Notes: generated from the sequence alone by a model not told the origin. Positions 25,636-35,701 are shown, counted from the first letter of the stretch. The stretch: 64,000 nucleotides of DNA from Methylobacter sp015476545 (GCF_052162025.1 NZ_CP197401.1:3596001-3660000), one strand, 5' to 3'. Numbers and translations are program-made.

Positions 25636-26169
25636 CTACTCTAAGTTAGCGTGTCTTGACCTCATCTCTTCTTCAGGAATTCCTTTTTCATGGATTACAT
25701 GAGAAATTAAGGCTTCCAAAAAGAGCAATGTGGACAATTCAAATACCGTTCCCATTGGCATACCGACAACTTTACCATATTGTTCAGAAGTGCCGATTTG
25801 GAATACCGCATCTGCCATATCGCCAATGGTTGATTCGCTTTTCGCCGTGATTAAAACAATTTGAGCGCCTATGTCTTTAGCACGTTTGGTGAAGGCCACC
25901 AATTGTTCAGTTTCTCCGGAGCCTGAGATAATGATCAACAGGTCACCTTTTTTAATGCTCGGCGTAACAATCTCACCAACGACACTCACATCATAACCGC
26001 TGTGCATCAGTCTCATGGCGAAGAATCTTCCGATCAAACCTGACCGGCCTGCGCCTGAAACAAAAATGCGAGACGCTTTATCAAGCATCTCAGTCAGCTG
26101 TACGTCGTATGAGTCGTTTGTAGCTGCCAGAATACCGGAAATTTTATCAATGATAAGTCGCTGATGCAT
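25636..26169 (-). CDS. hxlB: 6-phospho-3-hexuloisomerase
   Basis: This 177-residue SIS-domain protein converts hexulose 6-phosphate to fructose 6-phosphate, the second step of formaldehyde fixation. SIS motifs include RIFVSGAGRSGLIGRFFAMR and IIISGSGETEQLVAF. Its gene begins two bases after hps ends, and the pair is diagnostic of the ribulose monophosphate pathway. The final helical segment (HEKGIPEEEMRSRHANLE) is typical of the family. Confidence 0.96.
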   Translation of the reverse strand: MHQRLIIDKISGILAATNDSYDVQLTEMLDKASRIFVSGAGRSGLIGRFFAMRLMHSGYDVSVVGEIVTPSIKKGDLLIIISGSGETEQLVAFTKRAKDIGAQIVLITAKSESTIGDMADAVFQIGTSEQYGKVVGMPMGTVFELSTLLFLEALISHVIHEKGIPEEEMRSRHANLE

Positions 26170-26171
26170 AC

Positions 26172-26819
26172 TTATACCCTAACTGCATTAACCAATTGAC
26201 GGATTTCTTTAGCTGCTTCTGCTGGGGATGGAGCACCGTAGATTGCTGCACCAACAACGATAATGCTTGCGCCAGCTTTTACAACGTCTTGAACAGTAGA
26301 TTGCTTAATACCGCCAGCAACTGAAATTCTGACGTTTAAGCCTAATCTAGCGATATCGTTCAAGTCGCCGAATGGAGTATGACCAGCTGCTTGTGCGTCA
26401 AGACCAGTGTGAACACCCATGATATGAGCGCCCAATTCAGCAGTAGCGCGTGCGCAGCCTGCTTTATCTTCAACATTGATCAAGTCGATTTGCGCTTCTG
26501 CACCATGCGCATTCGCTGCTTTGATAACGCCAGCGCAAGTTGCAAGGCCTGATACACCCAGAACTGTACAAATATCAGCACCTGCAGCATAGAAAGGAGT
26601 TGCTTCGTACTCGCCAGCGTCCATTGTTTTCAAGTCAACTAACAGCAATTTATCTGGGAATCTGTTTCTCAAGTCTTTAACCAGATTGATGCCGTTATGC
26701 TTAATGCATGGTGTTCCGATTTCAAAAATGTCAACATGAGGCGCTACTTGCTCTGCAAGTGCAATTGTTGCGTTGAAATCTAATGAATCTAATGCCATTT
26801 GAATTAATGGTTTTGCCAT
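26172..26819 (-). CDS. hxlA: 3-hexulose-6-phosphate synthase
   Basis: The 215-residue enzyme condenses formaldehyde with ribulose 5-phosphate. It belongs to the orotidine-monophosphate-decarboxylase suprafamily, with the catalytic DxKxxD motif as D62, K64 and D67 in LLVDLKTMDAGEYEA, and the phosphate-binding VAGGIKQ and IIVVGAAI segments near the C-terminus. The start ATG is preceded by CGGAG. It is the first gene of the hps-phi operon. Confidence 0.97.
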   Translation of the reverse strand: MAKPLIQMALDSLDFNATIALAEQVAPHVDIFEIGTPCIKHNGINLVKDLRNRFPDKLLLVDLKTMDAGEYEATPFYAAGADICTVLGVSGLATCAGVIKAANAHGAEAQIDLINVEDKAGCARATAELGAHIMGVHTGLDAQAAGHTPFGDLNDIARLGLNVRISVAGGIKQSTVQDVVKAGASIIVVGAAIYGAPSPAEAAKEIRQLVNAVRV

Positions 26820-27366
26820 GATCGTGCTCCGATATGTTTTATTTATTTATAGTTTGGTTACATAAATTTAATGCGATGCTAACTGTAAATTAGAAAGGGG
26901 ACGCCTGTCAATGCCCAATCCCGACGGCAATACAAGGATGAGAACTGATCGAATGTATTGGAACTGGCATTTTCAAACCTGCAATTATGCATTTTTATAT
27001 ATGGAATTGAGCAGTTACAACCGCCATTGCGAAGAAAACCATTAATCCTTCGATCTAAAACAGCCTCTCTAAAAATTTAATGCATTTCCATACCAGCAAG
27101 CTAGATGAGCATAATGCACAGGGCTTTAAGCAATGAAGTAAAATACCTTGAAAACGCAGTTCGACGTAAAACCAACCCTATTACTCTCTGCGCAAACGAC
27201 TTAACCGATAGCCGGTGAATTAGGCCAATACAGGAAAATCAGAGACAGCTTTGGCCTTGCATTCAATGCGTTGAATCAGCATATCTCACATTTAAGCGGT
27301 AGACTACACCTAATTCTTTATTACACTTTCAATCCAATACAATTAATTATTTGAGAAATTTTACTA
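26820..27366. other. divergent control region of hps and the HAD phosphatase gene
   Basis: This 547-base gap lies between hps (minus) and the HAD gene (plus). It contains no open frame of interest. The part next to hps is AT-rich (TTTACAG and TATAAATAAATAAAA on the minus strand) and should hold the strong hps promoter, but spacing of the candidate hexamers is not convincing, so no exact promoter is called. Confidence 0.5.
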
Positions 27367-28218
27367 ATGGCCTCTTTTAATAATATCCGCGCCTTTATCA
27401 TCGATATGGATGGCGTTTTATGGCACGGCGAGCAACCGCAACCAGGATTACAGGGCTTTTTTCAAGCCCTGCATGATCATCAGATCCGGTTTATTTTGGC
27501 AACCAATAACGCCAGCCTGACGCCGGAACAGTATGTTGCGAAACTCACACGCATGGGCGTAACGACGGTAACTCGGGATAATATCCTGACTTCTGCCACG
27601 GCTACAGCCTTATATCTAGCTAAACATAACCGCCCCGAGGCAACCCGGGTATTTATTGTCGGTGAAGAAGGTCTCAGGCGCCCGCTTCTGGATCAAGGCT
27701 TTACGCTTACAGGACTCTATGAAGTCAACGACAGCAGCAAAGAAACGTCCAACCTGGGCGCGCATATTGTCGTCTGCGGCAAGGACCATACGCTGACCTG
27801 GGACAAACTCGCGACAGCAACCTTGAATATCCGGGCAGGAGCAACATTCATAGGCACGAATGCCGATACCACATTGCCAACAGAGCACGGCACCATACTT
27901 GGCAATGGCGCCATTCTGGCCGCCCTTCAGGTCGCCACCGGTGTAACGCCAACCATCATAGGCAAACCGGAACCGATCATGTATCAGCAAGCGCTTTCTT
28001 TACTGGGAACTGATCCATCGCAAACGGTGGCTATCGGCGATCGGCTGGAAACGGATATTTTGGGCGCCGTACGCGCCGGCATACGCAGTCTTATGGTTCT
28101 ATCGGGCATATCTACTGAAAAAGACTTGCAAAAGTCGGATTATCAGCCGACCTGGGTCATGCCCGATATCCGCACCATAACCCAGGCATTACAAGGCCAA
28201 CCGGAATATTTCTTGTAG
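27367..28218 (+). CDS. HAD-superfamily IIA sugar-phosphate phosphatase
   Basis: The 283-residue protein belongs to the NagD-like class IIA of HAD phosphatases. Motif I is DMDGVLWHG, motif II is ATNNASL, the lysine motif is IGKPEPIMYQQAL and motif III is GDRLETDILGAVRAG. Members act on phosphoglycolate, nucleotides or sugar phosphates. The substrate is unresolved. It is on the plus strand ahead of dhaK, within a block of sugar-phosphate genes. Confidence 0.88.
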   Translation: MASFNNIRAFIIDMDGVLWHGEQPQPGLQGFFQALHDHQIRFILATNNASLTPEQYVAKLTRMGVTTVTRDNILTSATATALYLAKHNRPEATRVFIVGEEGLRRPLLDQGFTLTGLYEVNDSSKETSNLGAHIVVCGKDHTLTWDKLATATLNIRAGATFIGTNADTTLPTEHGTILGNGAILAALQVATGVTPTIIGKPEPIMYQQALSLLGTDPSQTVAIGDRLETDILGAVRAGIRSLMVLSGISTEKDLQKSDYQPTWVMPDIRTITQALQGQPEYFL

Positions 28219-28312
28219 CTATAAATCAAACACCAGTGCCTCAGAAGTCGATTGATCGCTTCATCAGTGCACGCTACCATAAGCAAAACTATAAAAAACC
28301 GGAATCGCCGCC

Positions 28313-29302
28313 ATGAAAAAATTCATTAACAGTACTGACACGTTGCTCGACGAAAGCCTGCGCGGTTTCGCCAGAGCCCATACTGATATTATCCAATTCA
28401 ACACTCAGCCTCACTTTGTCAGGCGCATAAGTGCTCCCCTTGCGGGTAAGGTAGCGCTGATCTCCGGCGGCGGCTCAGGCCATGAGCCTTTGCATACAGG
28501 CTTTGTCGGCAGCGGCATGCTGGATGCCGCCTGCCCCGGCCAGATATTCACCTCGCCTACGCCCGATCAAATGCTGGCCGCTGCGCAGGCCGTCGAGAAT
28601 GGCGGCGGCGTCTTGTTCATAGTCAAAAATTATGCCGGAGACGTCATGAATTTCGAGATTGCCTCGGAAATGCTGGACTGCCCGCATGAAACCGTCCTGG
28701 TAAACGATGATGTATCGTTGCCTAAAAACCACAGCACCGGACGACGCGGCGTAGCAGGCACATTGATTGTAGAAAAAATCGTCGGCGCGGCAGCAGAAAA
28801 CGGTGCGGATTTGGCTGCCTGCAAAGCCCTCGGCGAGCGCGTCAATCTGGCTACGGCATCCATGGGCGTGGCGCTGAGCAGTTGCACCGTACCGGCTCTC
28901 GGCCATCCTACATTTACCATTGGCGACGATGAAATGGAAATGGGTGTCGGCATACATGGCGAGCGAGGGCGTGAAACGATGGCATTAACCAGCGCTACCG
29001 AAATTGTCGAGCATCTGGCACATGCCATCGATGAAGAACTGAAGCCGCAAAAAGGCCAGCCGGTGTTGTTGCATATCAATGGATTCGGCGCTACACCGCT
29101 GATGGAATTGCATCTGGTTTACGACTTGGCTGCCAGCTTCTTTGAAAAACGCGGCATTACTATCTGCCGCTCTCTGGTTGGCAACTATACCACGTCACTC
29201 GATATGGCCGGCTGTTCAGTCACGCTGACGCTGCTTGATGATGAATTGATTCGCCTCTGGGATGCGCCGGTCCATACCGCGGCTTTACGTTGGGGCTGCT
29301 AG
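28313..29302 (+). CDS. dhaK: dihydroxyacetone kinase subunit DhaK
   Basis: The 329-residue protein binds dihydroxyacetone covalently through a histidine. The family motifs ISGGGSGHEPLHTGFVG and MGVGIHGERGRE (with the substrate-binding His) are present, as is HINGFGATPLMELHLVYD. The length suits the PTS-type subunit rather than the long ATP-dependent single-chain kinase. Its partner DhaL is encoded on the opposite strand, with the 3' ends overlapping by 18 bases. No DhaM gene is in the window. Confidence 0.93.
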   Translation: MKKFINSTDTLLDESLRGFARAHTDIIQFNTQPHFVRRISAPLAGKVALISGGGSGHEPLHTGFVGSGMLDAACPGQIFTSPTPDQMLAAAQAVENGGGVLFIVKNYAGDVMNFEIASEMLDCPHETVLVNDDVSLPKNHSTGRRGVAGTLIVEKIVGAAAENGADLAACKALGERVNLATASMGVALSSCTVPALGHPTFTIGDDEMEMGVGIHGERGRETMALTSATEIVEHLAHAIDEELKPQKGQPVLLHINGFGATPLMELHLVYDLAASFFEKRGITICRSLVGNYTTSLDMAGCSVTLTLLDDELIRLWDAPVHTAALRWGC

Positions 29303-29932
29303 ACGCTCGACCAGCAAAGCGACTATCGCGCAGATCATTAACTGAGCGGTTTTGGCGCCGGCATCAATATGCCCCCTGCTCCGCTCTTCCAGAAAAGAGG
29401 CACGGCCCTTGGTAGCCACCATATCGCGGGTAGACTCCATGCCCGCGAGTGCGACATCCGTCAGCTTGCCCAATGCCACAGGCAACTCAACAGCCTCCGC
29501 TGATGACTGAAGCAGGCTGTCCGCCACAGGAACCAGAACGTCAAGCATGGTTTTTTCACCAACATCAGCTTTTCCTCTCTGCTTAACAGCCTCCACGCCC
29601 TGAGCATAAACCTCTGCAAAAGCGCGCAAATCCAAAGATCGATCGCGAGCGGCTTTGCTCATGGCCATAAACAAGGTGCCATATAGTGAGCCCGACGCAC
29701 CGCCTATAGTTGTCATCAATGTCATGCCAATTTTCTGCCAGGCAGCAGCCCAATCCATTTGGCCTAATTCGGCGCTTTGTGCCTTAAGGGCCTGGATGCC
29801 GCGCTGCAAGTTAAACACATGATCGCCGTCGCCAATAGCCTGATCCAGAGCAGTTACTTCTTCAGCGTTATTTTCGATTGCATCGGCTATGACCTGAATC
29901 AGGTCAGGCAATAATTGAGGAGTGAGTTGCAT
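29285..29932 (-). CDS. dhaL: dihydroxyacetone kinase nucleotide-binding subunit DhaL
   Basis: The 215-residue protein is DhaL, which holds ADP/ATP and phosphorylates dihydroxyacetone bound to DhaK. The metal-binding motif LDQAIGDGDHVFNLQRG and TTIGGASGSLYGTLFM are clear, and GHIDAGAKTAQLM lies near the end. It converges with dhaK and overlaps its 3' end by 18 bases, an unusual arrangement because the two subunits are normally co-transcribed. Whether ATP or a PTS phosphoprotein rephosphorylates it cannot be told here. Confidence 0.92.
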   Translation of the reverse strand: MQLTPQLLPDLIQVIADAIENNAEEVTALDQAIGDGDHVFNLQRGIQALKAQSAELGQMDWAAAWQKIGMTLMTTIGGASGSLYGTLFMAMSKAARDRSLDLRAFAEVYAQGVEAVKQRGKADVGEKTMLDVLVPVADSLLQSSAEAVELPVALGKLTDVALAGMESTRDMVATKGRASFLEERSRGHIDAGAKTAQLMICAIVALLVERLAAPT

Positions 29933-30173
29933 AGCTGTTTCCCATTCAGAACATTGAGAACCAGGAGAATAGCGTGCAATTTATCATCCTGTCCAGTTGA
30001 GATGTCAGATCCGTACTCAATATAATTAAATCAGAACAATTTGATCAAATAGGCAAAAATCCTGACTATTCTTCTCTTAATGTAATGGCTTGCCAGTAAA
30101 TGCGGCGAAATGATAATCTGCAAAATTACCCTCTTAATACAGGTTGTTTTTGATACCGAATCACTTTGACTTA

Positions 30174-31088
30174 ATGACGACTTACCCAATGCAAGTGGAC
30201 GTACTGTGCGTAGGCCACGCTTCTTACGATCTGATTTTCTCAGTTCCGCATCACCCGACCGAAGATGAAAAGATTTTCGCGGACAGCCTTATCAGCTGCG
30301 GCGGAGGGCCGGCCGCTAATGCAGCGGTAATGGTTTCGCGATTGGGGCTCAAATCAGCCTTCGCCGGTTATCTGGGCCAGGACCTTTATGGAGACAAGCA
30401 CGCCCAGGAGTTCGCCGAGTACGATGTGCATACCCAACTCATCGCCCGAGGCCCATCGCCTACGCCGCTGTCGACAATACTGGTCAAGCCGGATGGAAAA
30501 AGAGCCTTGATTAATTACAAAGGCGATACCCAAGCCTTGCCGTCAAATGCGGTGGACTTCTCTTCAGTCAAACCCAAAGTCATTCTGTTCGATGGCCATG
30601 AGCCGCATTTATCCGTGCCTTTGGCCGAGCATGCCCGCCGCGATCACATTCCCAGCGTATTGGATGCCGGCTCCCTGCATGAAGGCACACTAGCCTTAAT
30701 GAACAAGGTCGATTATTTGGTCTGTTCGGAAAAATTTGCCCGGCAATTTGCCGGCGATGTAGAGGCAGCCTTAACACGCCTGTCGGAAGCAGTTCCTGCC
30801 GTCGTCGTCACGCTGGGCGAAAAAGGACTGCTTTGGCGGCGAGGCAAAAAGCACGGCGGCGCCATGCCTGCATTTCCAGTTGCTGCAATCGATACAACCG
30901 GCGCGGGCGATGCTTTTCATGGCGCATTTGCCGCCGGTGTCGCTTTAGACATGGAATGGCTTGAACTACTGCGCTACGCCAGCGCTGCCGGGGCACTTTG
31001 CTGCACGAAGATAGGCGCTCGCCTGGGCATTCCTTCAAGAGAAGAACATTACACCTGGCTCGAGCAGCATAAAGACCTTCATGTATAA
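30174..31088 (+). CDS. PfkB-family carbohydrate kinase
   Basis: The product is a ribokinase-type (PfkB) sugar kinase of about 304 residues. The N-terminal signature is SCGGGPAANAAVMVSRLGL and the C-terminal signature is AIDTTGAGDAFHGAFAAG, with the catalytic Asp in GAGD. Substrates in the family range from ribose and fructose to sulfoquinovose intermediates. The substrate here is not clear. The frame is open from a TTG at 30144; ATG codons at 30174 and 30189 are more likely starts, and neither has a strong ribosome-binding site. It sits between dhaL and zwf. Confidence 0.85.
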   Translation: MTTYPMQVDVLCVGHASYDLIFSVPHHPTEDEKIFADSLISCGGGPAANAAVMVSRLGLKSAFAGYLGQDLYGDKHAQEFAEYDVHTQLIARGPSPTPLSTILVKPDGKRALINYKGDTQALPSNAVDFSSVKPKVILFDGHEPHLSVPLAEHARRDHIPSVLDAGSLHEGTLALMNKVDYLVCSEKFARQFAGDVEAALTRLSEAVPAVVVTLGEKGLLWRRGKKHGGAMPAFPVAAIDTTGAGDAFHGAFAAGVALDMEWLELLRYASAAGALCCTKIGARLGIPSREEHYTWLEQHKDLHV

Positions 31089-31488
31089 TAACTGGATGAT
31101 CCACTTGCCTGGATTATGGATATTTAATCGGTAGATAAGAGCCTGTCCGCTATTATATGTGTCGGGACGGCATGAAATACCAAAGAGCAGAAAAGTATTG
31201 ACACGTCAACTATTCCTTGGAAACATAATTAACTATTTGCTTGTCAAAAAGCCCATGAAGCAACTATCTTCCACCATTACCCGACGCACAGGCAATAGTT
31301 ATCTTCTAGGTAATAAATTCTGGGCCGATAATACTTTTCAGTTTTTTCCAGCCAGTGCCGGAATTATTCCCGAGTTTTCACTATATTTGTTTTTTTCATC
31401 AGCAAATGCAAATAGCGCGCGTCAGCCTGATTCCCAATAGCAACAACGATATTCATTAAATTTCATCTTATTTCTCAACATAATAAAA
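31089..31488. other. non-coding gap upstream of zwf
   Basis: This 400-base AT-rich gap has no supported gene. A TTGACA hexamer at 31198-31203 is followed by CATAAT after 20 bases, which is too far apart for a standard sigma-70 promoter, so no promoter is called. The zwf promoter should lie in this stretch. Confidence 0.45.
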
Positions 31489-32967
31489 ATGCAAACAATA
31501 ACATTTAAACCCTGCGATTTAGTCATTTATGGGGCCATGGGAGATTTATCCCGCCGCAAGCTGCTCATTTCTTTGTATCGGCTCGAAAAAGCCAATTTAA
31601 TTGAGCCTGATACGAAAATCATAGGCGTAGATAGAGTTGATCAAGACAGCGCAACCTATGTCGATATTGCTTATAAAAGCCTGCAAGCGTTTTTGAATGA
31701 AGAAATCGACACCAGCGTATGGAAACTGCTGTCAGCGAGACTTTCATATCTGCAAATCGATTTGACTCAACTGGATCAATACAAGAAATTGCATGACGTC
31801 CTTGATCCAGATTCAAGGGTTATGGTCAATTATTTTGCCGTGGCTCCGTTTTTATTCAAAAGCATCTGTCATGGGCTTGATCAATCAGGGGTTTTAAACA
31901 AAGAATCACGCATGGTCATGGAAAAACCTATCGGCCATGACCTTCAGTCGTCTAAAGAAATCAATGATGTCGTCGCTGAAGTTTTCAGTGAAGATCAGGT
32001 TTTCCGCATCGATCATTATTTAGGCAAAGAAACCGTGCTGAACTTATTGGCGCTGCGCTTTGCCAATTCCATTTTCACCTCCAACTGGGATCACAATACT
32101 ATTGATCATGTTCAGATTACGGTTGCAGAGGAAGTCGGCATTGAAGGCCGCTGGGAGTATTTCGATAAAACCGGGCAATTGCGCGACATGTTGCAGAACC
32201 ACCTGCTGCAGATTCTGACTTTTGTCGCCATGGATCCGCCAGTCAACTTGGAAGCACAGAACATCCATAGAGAAAAGATCAAAGTACTTGAAGCCCTGCG
32301 CCCCATCACCCTCGAAAATGTTGAAGAAAAAACCGTGCGCGGGCAATACTCCACCGGCGTTATCAAAGGCAGCGCGGTGCCAGGCTATCTGGACGAAGAA
32401 GGCGCCAACAAGGACAGCACAACGGAAAGCTTTGTCGCACTACGCGTCGACATCGATAACTGGCGCTGGGCGGATGTGCCTTTCTATTTGCGTACGGGCA
32501 AACGTTTGGCCGGCAAGCGCACCGAGATTGTCGTTTACTTTAAGCAGCTGCCGCACAATATTTTTAAAGACAGCTTCGACGTTCTGCCATCCAATAAGCT
32601 CATCATCCACCTCCAACCGAATGAAGGCATCGATTTTGTCATGCTGAACAAAGTGCCGGGTATTGATGAGCAAATCAGATTACACAAAACCAAACTGGAC
32701 TTGAGCTTTGACGAAACCTTCAGAAAAAGCAGCCTTTTCGGCGGTTATGAAAAGCTGGTGCTAGAAGCCATGCGAGGCAATCCTACGCTCTTTATCAGCC
32801 GTGAAGAAATTGAGCAGGCCTGGACATGGATTGATTCCATCCAGGACGCCTGGAAGCATATTGATGCAACCCCTAAACCTTACCCGGCAGGCACTTGGGG
32901 ACCTGCCGAAGCTGACGAGCTGCTTGCCCGGGACGGCAGAGCCTGGATAGAACCTTGCTATAAATAA
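31489..32967 (+). CDS. zwf: glucose-6-phosphate 1-dehydrogenase
   Basis: The 492-residue enzyme oxidises glucose 6-phosphate to 6-phosphogluconolactone with NAD(P)+. The coenzyme-binding region is IYGAMGDLSRRKLL and the active-site signature is RIDHYLGKETV with the catalytic His and substrate Lys. It is followed by pgl, edd and eda, so the four genes form a complete Entner-Doudoroff route from hexose phosphate to pyruvate and glyceraldehyde 3-phosphate. The start ATG follows an AT-rich leader with no strong ribosome-binding site. Confidence 0.97.
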   Translation: MQTITFKPCDLVIYGAMGDLSRRKLLISLYRLEKANLIEPDTKIIGVDRVDQDSATYVDIAYKSLQAFLNEEIDTSVWKLLSARLSYLQIDLTQLDQYKKLHDVLDPDSRVMVNYFAVAPFLFKSICHGLDQSGVLNKESRMVMEKPIGHDLQSSKEINDVVAEVFSEDQVFRIDHYLGKETVLNLLALRFANSIFTSNWDHNTIDHVQITVAEEVGIEGRWEYFDKTGQLRDMLQNHLLQILTFVAMDPPVNLEAQNIHREKIKVLEALRPITLENVEEKTVRGQYSTGVIKGSAVPGYLDEEGANKDSTTESFVALRVDIDNWRWADVPFYLRTGKRLAGKRTEIVVYFKQLPHNIFKDSFDVLPSNKLIIHLQPNEGIDFVMLNKVPGIDEQIRLHKTKLDLSFDETFRKSSLFGGYEKLVLEAMRGNPTLFISREEIEQAWTWIDSIQDAWKHIDATPKPYPAGTWGPAEADELLARDGRAWIEPCYK

Positions 32968-33030
32968 AAGGCCGCCCTCTTTGTCTATACGGAGAGGGCT
33001 ATAAATATAAAGAATTAAAGAGCATACTTC

Positions 33031-33741
33031 ATGGTTAAAGAATTTTTATATGAAGACCGCGCCGGCTTATTTGCCGCCTTGGCAAGCAATTGCCAGGCGC
33101 ATCTGGCAAAAGCCCTGGCTGACCGAGGCGCCACAACCTTCATGGTCTCAGGCGGCAGCACTCCAGCCCCATTATTTGAAGCCTTGTCCCTGTCCGATCT
33201 GGATTGGAATAACATCAATGTCGCGCTGGTCGACGAACGCTGGGTGGACAAAGAGCACAGCGCCAGCAACGAAGCACTTATCTACCGTTCATTGCTGATC
33301 AATAATGCGGCTAAAGCGCCTTTCACCGGCATGAAGACGGCAGCCAAAAGCGCTGCTGAAGGCTGTGCTGAAACAGAGTCCTTATATCAGGCGTTGCCCA
33401 AACCGTTCGCCATCTCCATTTTAGGCATGGGTAATGATGGCCATACAGCGTCCCTATTTCCGCATGCGAATGGCCTGGCGGAAGCGCTGTCGGAAGATAA
33501 TCAGCAGCTTACCGCGCCCATCACTGCCAAGCAGAGCGATGTTACAGGACCTAACACTGAACGCTTGACATTGACGCTGAACGGCCTGTTGCAATCCGAA
33601 CGCTTGATCATTTTATTGACCGGCGAAGAAAAACTCGCCGTATTCCGTAAGGCCATGGCCGAAGGTCCTGTAGAAGACATGCCTGTGCGCGCCGTGCTGC
33701 GCCAGAACAAAGTGCCGGTTGAACTGTATTGGGCGCCTTGA
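33031..33741 (+). CDS. pgl: 6-phosphogluconolactonase
   Basis: This 236-residue DevB-type lactonase hydrolyses 6-phosphogluconolactone. Motifs include MVSGGSTPAPLFEAL, ALVDERWVD and ISILGMGNDGHTASLFPHA, all characteristic. It follows zwf by 63 bases; a short hairpin (GCCCTCT pairing with AGAGGGC, near 32973-33000) lies between. It is the second gene of the zwf-pgl-edd-eda operon. Confidence 0.95.
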   Translation: MVKEFLYEDRAGLFAALASNCQAHLAKALADRGATTFMVSGGSTPAPLFEALSLSDLDWNNINVALVDERWVDKEHSASNEALIYRSLLINNAAKAPFTGMKTAAKSAAEGCAETESLYQALPKPFAISILGMGNDGHTASLFPHANGLAEALSEDNQQLTAPITAKQSDVTGPNTERLTLTLNGLLQSERLIILLTGEEKLAVFRKAMAEGPVEDMPVRAVLRQNKVPVELYWAP

Positions 33742-33794
33742 GGTATTATTAAATGTTAAGCCGTCATTATAAGCTGTCGTAAGAAGAGAATATT

Positions 33795-35615
33795 ATGCAT
33801 CCCGTATTAGAAAAAGTTACTGAAGAAATCATTGAGCGCAGCCGTGAAAAACGTAGCGCTTATCTGGCCCGCATCGACGCGGCCATTGAAAAAGGCCCGC
33901 ATCGCGCGAAGCTGGCGTGCGGCAACCTCGCGCATGGCTTCGCCGCCTGTGCGGCCGGTGAAAAAGCCGATCTGGCCGGCAGCGAGAAACCCAATATTGC
34001 GATTGTCTCTTCTTATAATGACATGCTATCCGCTCATGAGCCGTTTAAAGACGCGCCGGCGCTGATTAAACAAGCCATCAAGGAAGCGGGCGGCGTTGCC
34101 CAGTTTGCCGGCGGCGTGCCGGCCATGTGCGACGGCATCACGCAAGGGCAGCCCGGCATGGAGCTGTCCCTGTTCAGCCGCGACGTAATCGCCATGGCGA
34201 CAGCAGTCAGCTTGAGCCATAACATGTTCGACGGCGCCTTGTACTTGGGCGTGTGCGACAAAATCGTGCCGGGACTGTTGATCGGCGCGCTGAGCTTCGG
34301 CCATCTGCCGGCTGTGTTCGTACCGGCCGGCCCCATGCCCAGCGGCCTGCCTAACAAGGAAAAAGTCCGCATTCGCCAACTGTATGCGGAAGGCAAAGTC
34401 GGCCGCAAGGAATTGCTGGAATCGGAATCGCAGTCTTATCACAGCGCCGGCACCTGCACCTTCTACGGCACGGCCAACAGCAACCAGATGATGGTTGAAA
34501 TCATGGGCTTGCACCTGCCCGGCAGCTCATTCATCAACCCTTACACACCACTGCGTGACGAACTGACTAAAGCCGCCGCCAGACAGGTTCTGAAATTCAC
34601 GGCCCAAAGCAATGATTTCCGTCCGATCGCGCACATGATCAACGAAAAAGCGATCGTAAACGCCATCATTGGCTTATTGGCTACAGGCGGCTCAACCAAC
34701 CACACCATCCATCTGATTGCTATTGCGCGCGCCGCCGGCATCATCATCAACTGGGATGACTTTGACAAACTGTCCCGCATCATTCCGCTGCTGACGCGCA
34801 TTTATCCGAACGGTCAGGCCGACGTCAACCACTTCCAGGCTGCGGGCGGCATGGGCGTCCTAATCGCCGAATTGCTGCGAAACGGTCTGTTGCATGAAGA
34901 CCTCCTGACCGTCGCTGACGAGCGCGGCATGAAGAACTACATGCAGGAACCTCGTCTGATAGACGGCAAGCTGACTTGGGAACCTTGCCCTGAAGCCCCA
35001 CTGGATACCGAAGTGCTCAGCACCGCTGCCAAGCCGTTCGCGACCAGCGGCGGCCTGCACGTGATGCACGGCAACCTGGGCCGCGGCGTCTCCAAAATAT
35101 CTGCTGTCGCGGAGGAGCATCAAATCGTTAAAGCGCCAGCGGTCGTATTCGATGATCAGGACGACATGATGGCGGCGTTTAAGCGCGGCGAACTGGAAAA
35201 AGACTTTATTGCAGTCATCCGTTTCCAGGGTCCTAAATCGAATGGCATGCCCGAACTACACAAACTGACACCGCCGCTGGGCGTGCTCCAGGACAAAGGC
35301 TTCAAAGTCGCGCTCGTCACCGACGGCCGTATGTCCGGCGCTTCCGGCAAAGTGCCGTCAGCGATCCACATGTGCCCTGAATGTGCCGACGGCGGTCCGC
35401 TGGCTAAAGTCCGCGACGGCGATATGATTTATTTGAATACGCAGACCGGCGAAATCAATGTGCTGGTTGATGAAGCCGAATTCAATGCGCGTACGCCGGC
35501 CGTCAATACAGCCACTAACCATCACTACGGCATGGGACGCGAACTGTTCGGCGCTTTCCGCCGCGGCGCATCATCGTCAGAAACAGGCGCCTCAAACCTG
35601 TGGGCTGAAGACTAA
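33795..35615 (+). CDS. edd: 6-phosphogluconate dehydratase
   Basis: The 606-residue iron-sulfur dehydratase of the IlvD/Edd family converts 6-phosphogluconate to 2-keto-3-deoxy-6-phosphogluconate. Family segments include IAIVSSYNDMLSAHEP, GGVPAMCDGITQGQPGMELS, the LYLGVCDKIVPG region and VTDGRMSGASGKVPSAIH. The cysteines of the 4Fe-4S cluster lie in these segments. The length is standard. It lies between pgl and eda. Confidence 0.97.
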   Translation: MHPVLEKVTEEIIERSREKRSAYLARIDAAIEKGPHRAKLACGNLAHGFAACAAGEKADLAGSEKPNIAIVSSYNDMLSAHEPFKDAPALIKQAIKEAGGVAQFAGGVPAMCDGITQGQPGMELSLFSRDVIAMATAVSLSHNMFDGALYLGVCDKIVPGLLIGALSFGHLPAVFVPAGPMPSGLPNKEKVRIRQLYAEGKVGRKELLESESQSYHSAGTCTFYGTANSNQMMVEIMGLHLPGSSFINPYTPLRDELTKAAARQVLKFTAQSNDFRPIAHMINEKAIVNAIIGLLATGGSTNHTIHLIAIARAAGIIINWDDFDKLSRIIPLLTRIYPNGQADVNHFQAAGGMGVLIAELLRNGLLHEDLLTVADERGMKNYMQEPRLIDGKLTWEPCPEAPLDTEVLSTAAKPFATSGGLHVMHGNLGRGVSKISAVAEEHQIVKAPAVVFDDQDDMMAAFKRGELEKDFIAVIRFQGPKSNGMPELHKLTPPLGVLQDKGFKVALVTDGRMSGASGKVPSAIHMCPECADGGPLAKVRDGDMIYLNTQTGEINVLVDEAEFNARTPAVNTATNHHYGMGRELFGAFRRGASSSETGASNLWAED

Positions 35616-35701
35616 GCAATATTGCGGCTCGGGTTCTATTCCGGGCCGCCTCTTTACAGAGCCTGAGCGGCTATCTTTTATTTTATAAACTGGAATTTAT
35701 A

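Noticed and set aside
31198..31223. TTGACA with CATAAT as a zwf promoter
   Set aside because: The 20-base spacing is too long for a standard sigma-70 promoter.
31159..31440. 93-codon plus-strand frame upstream of zwf
   Set aside because: No ribosome-binding site, no family match and low-complexity AT-rich composition. It is treated as non-coding.
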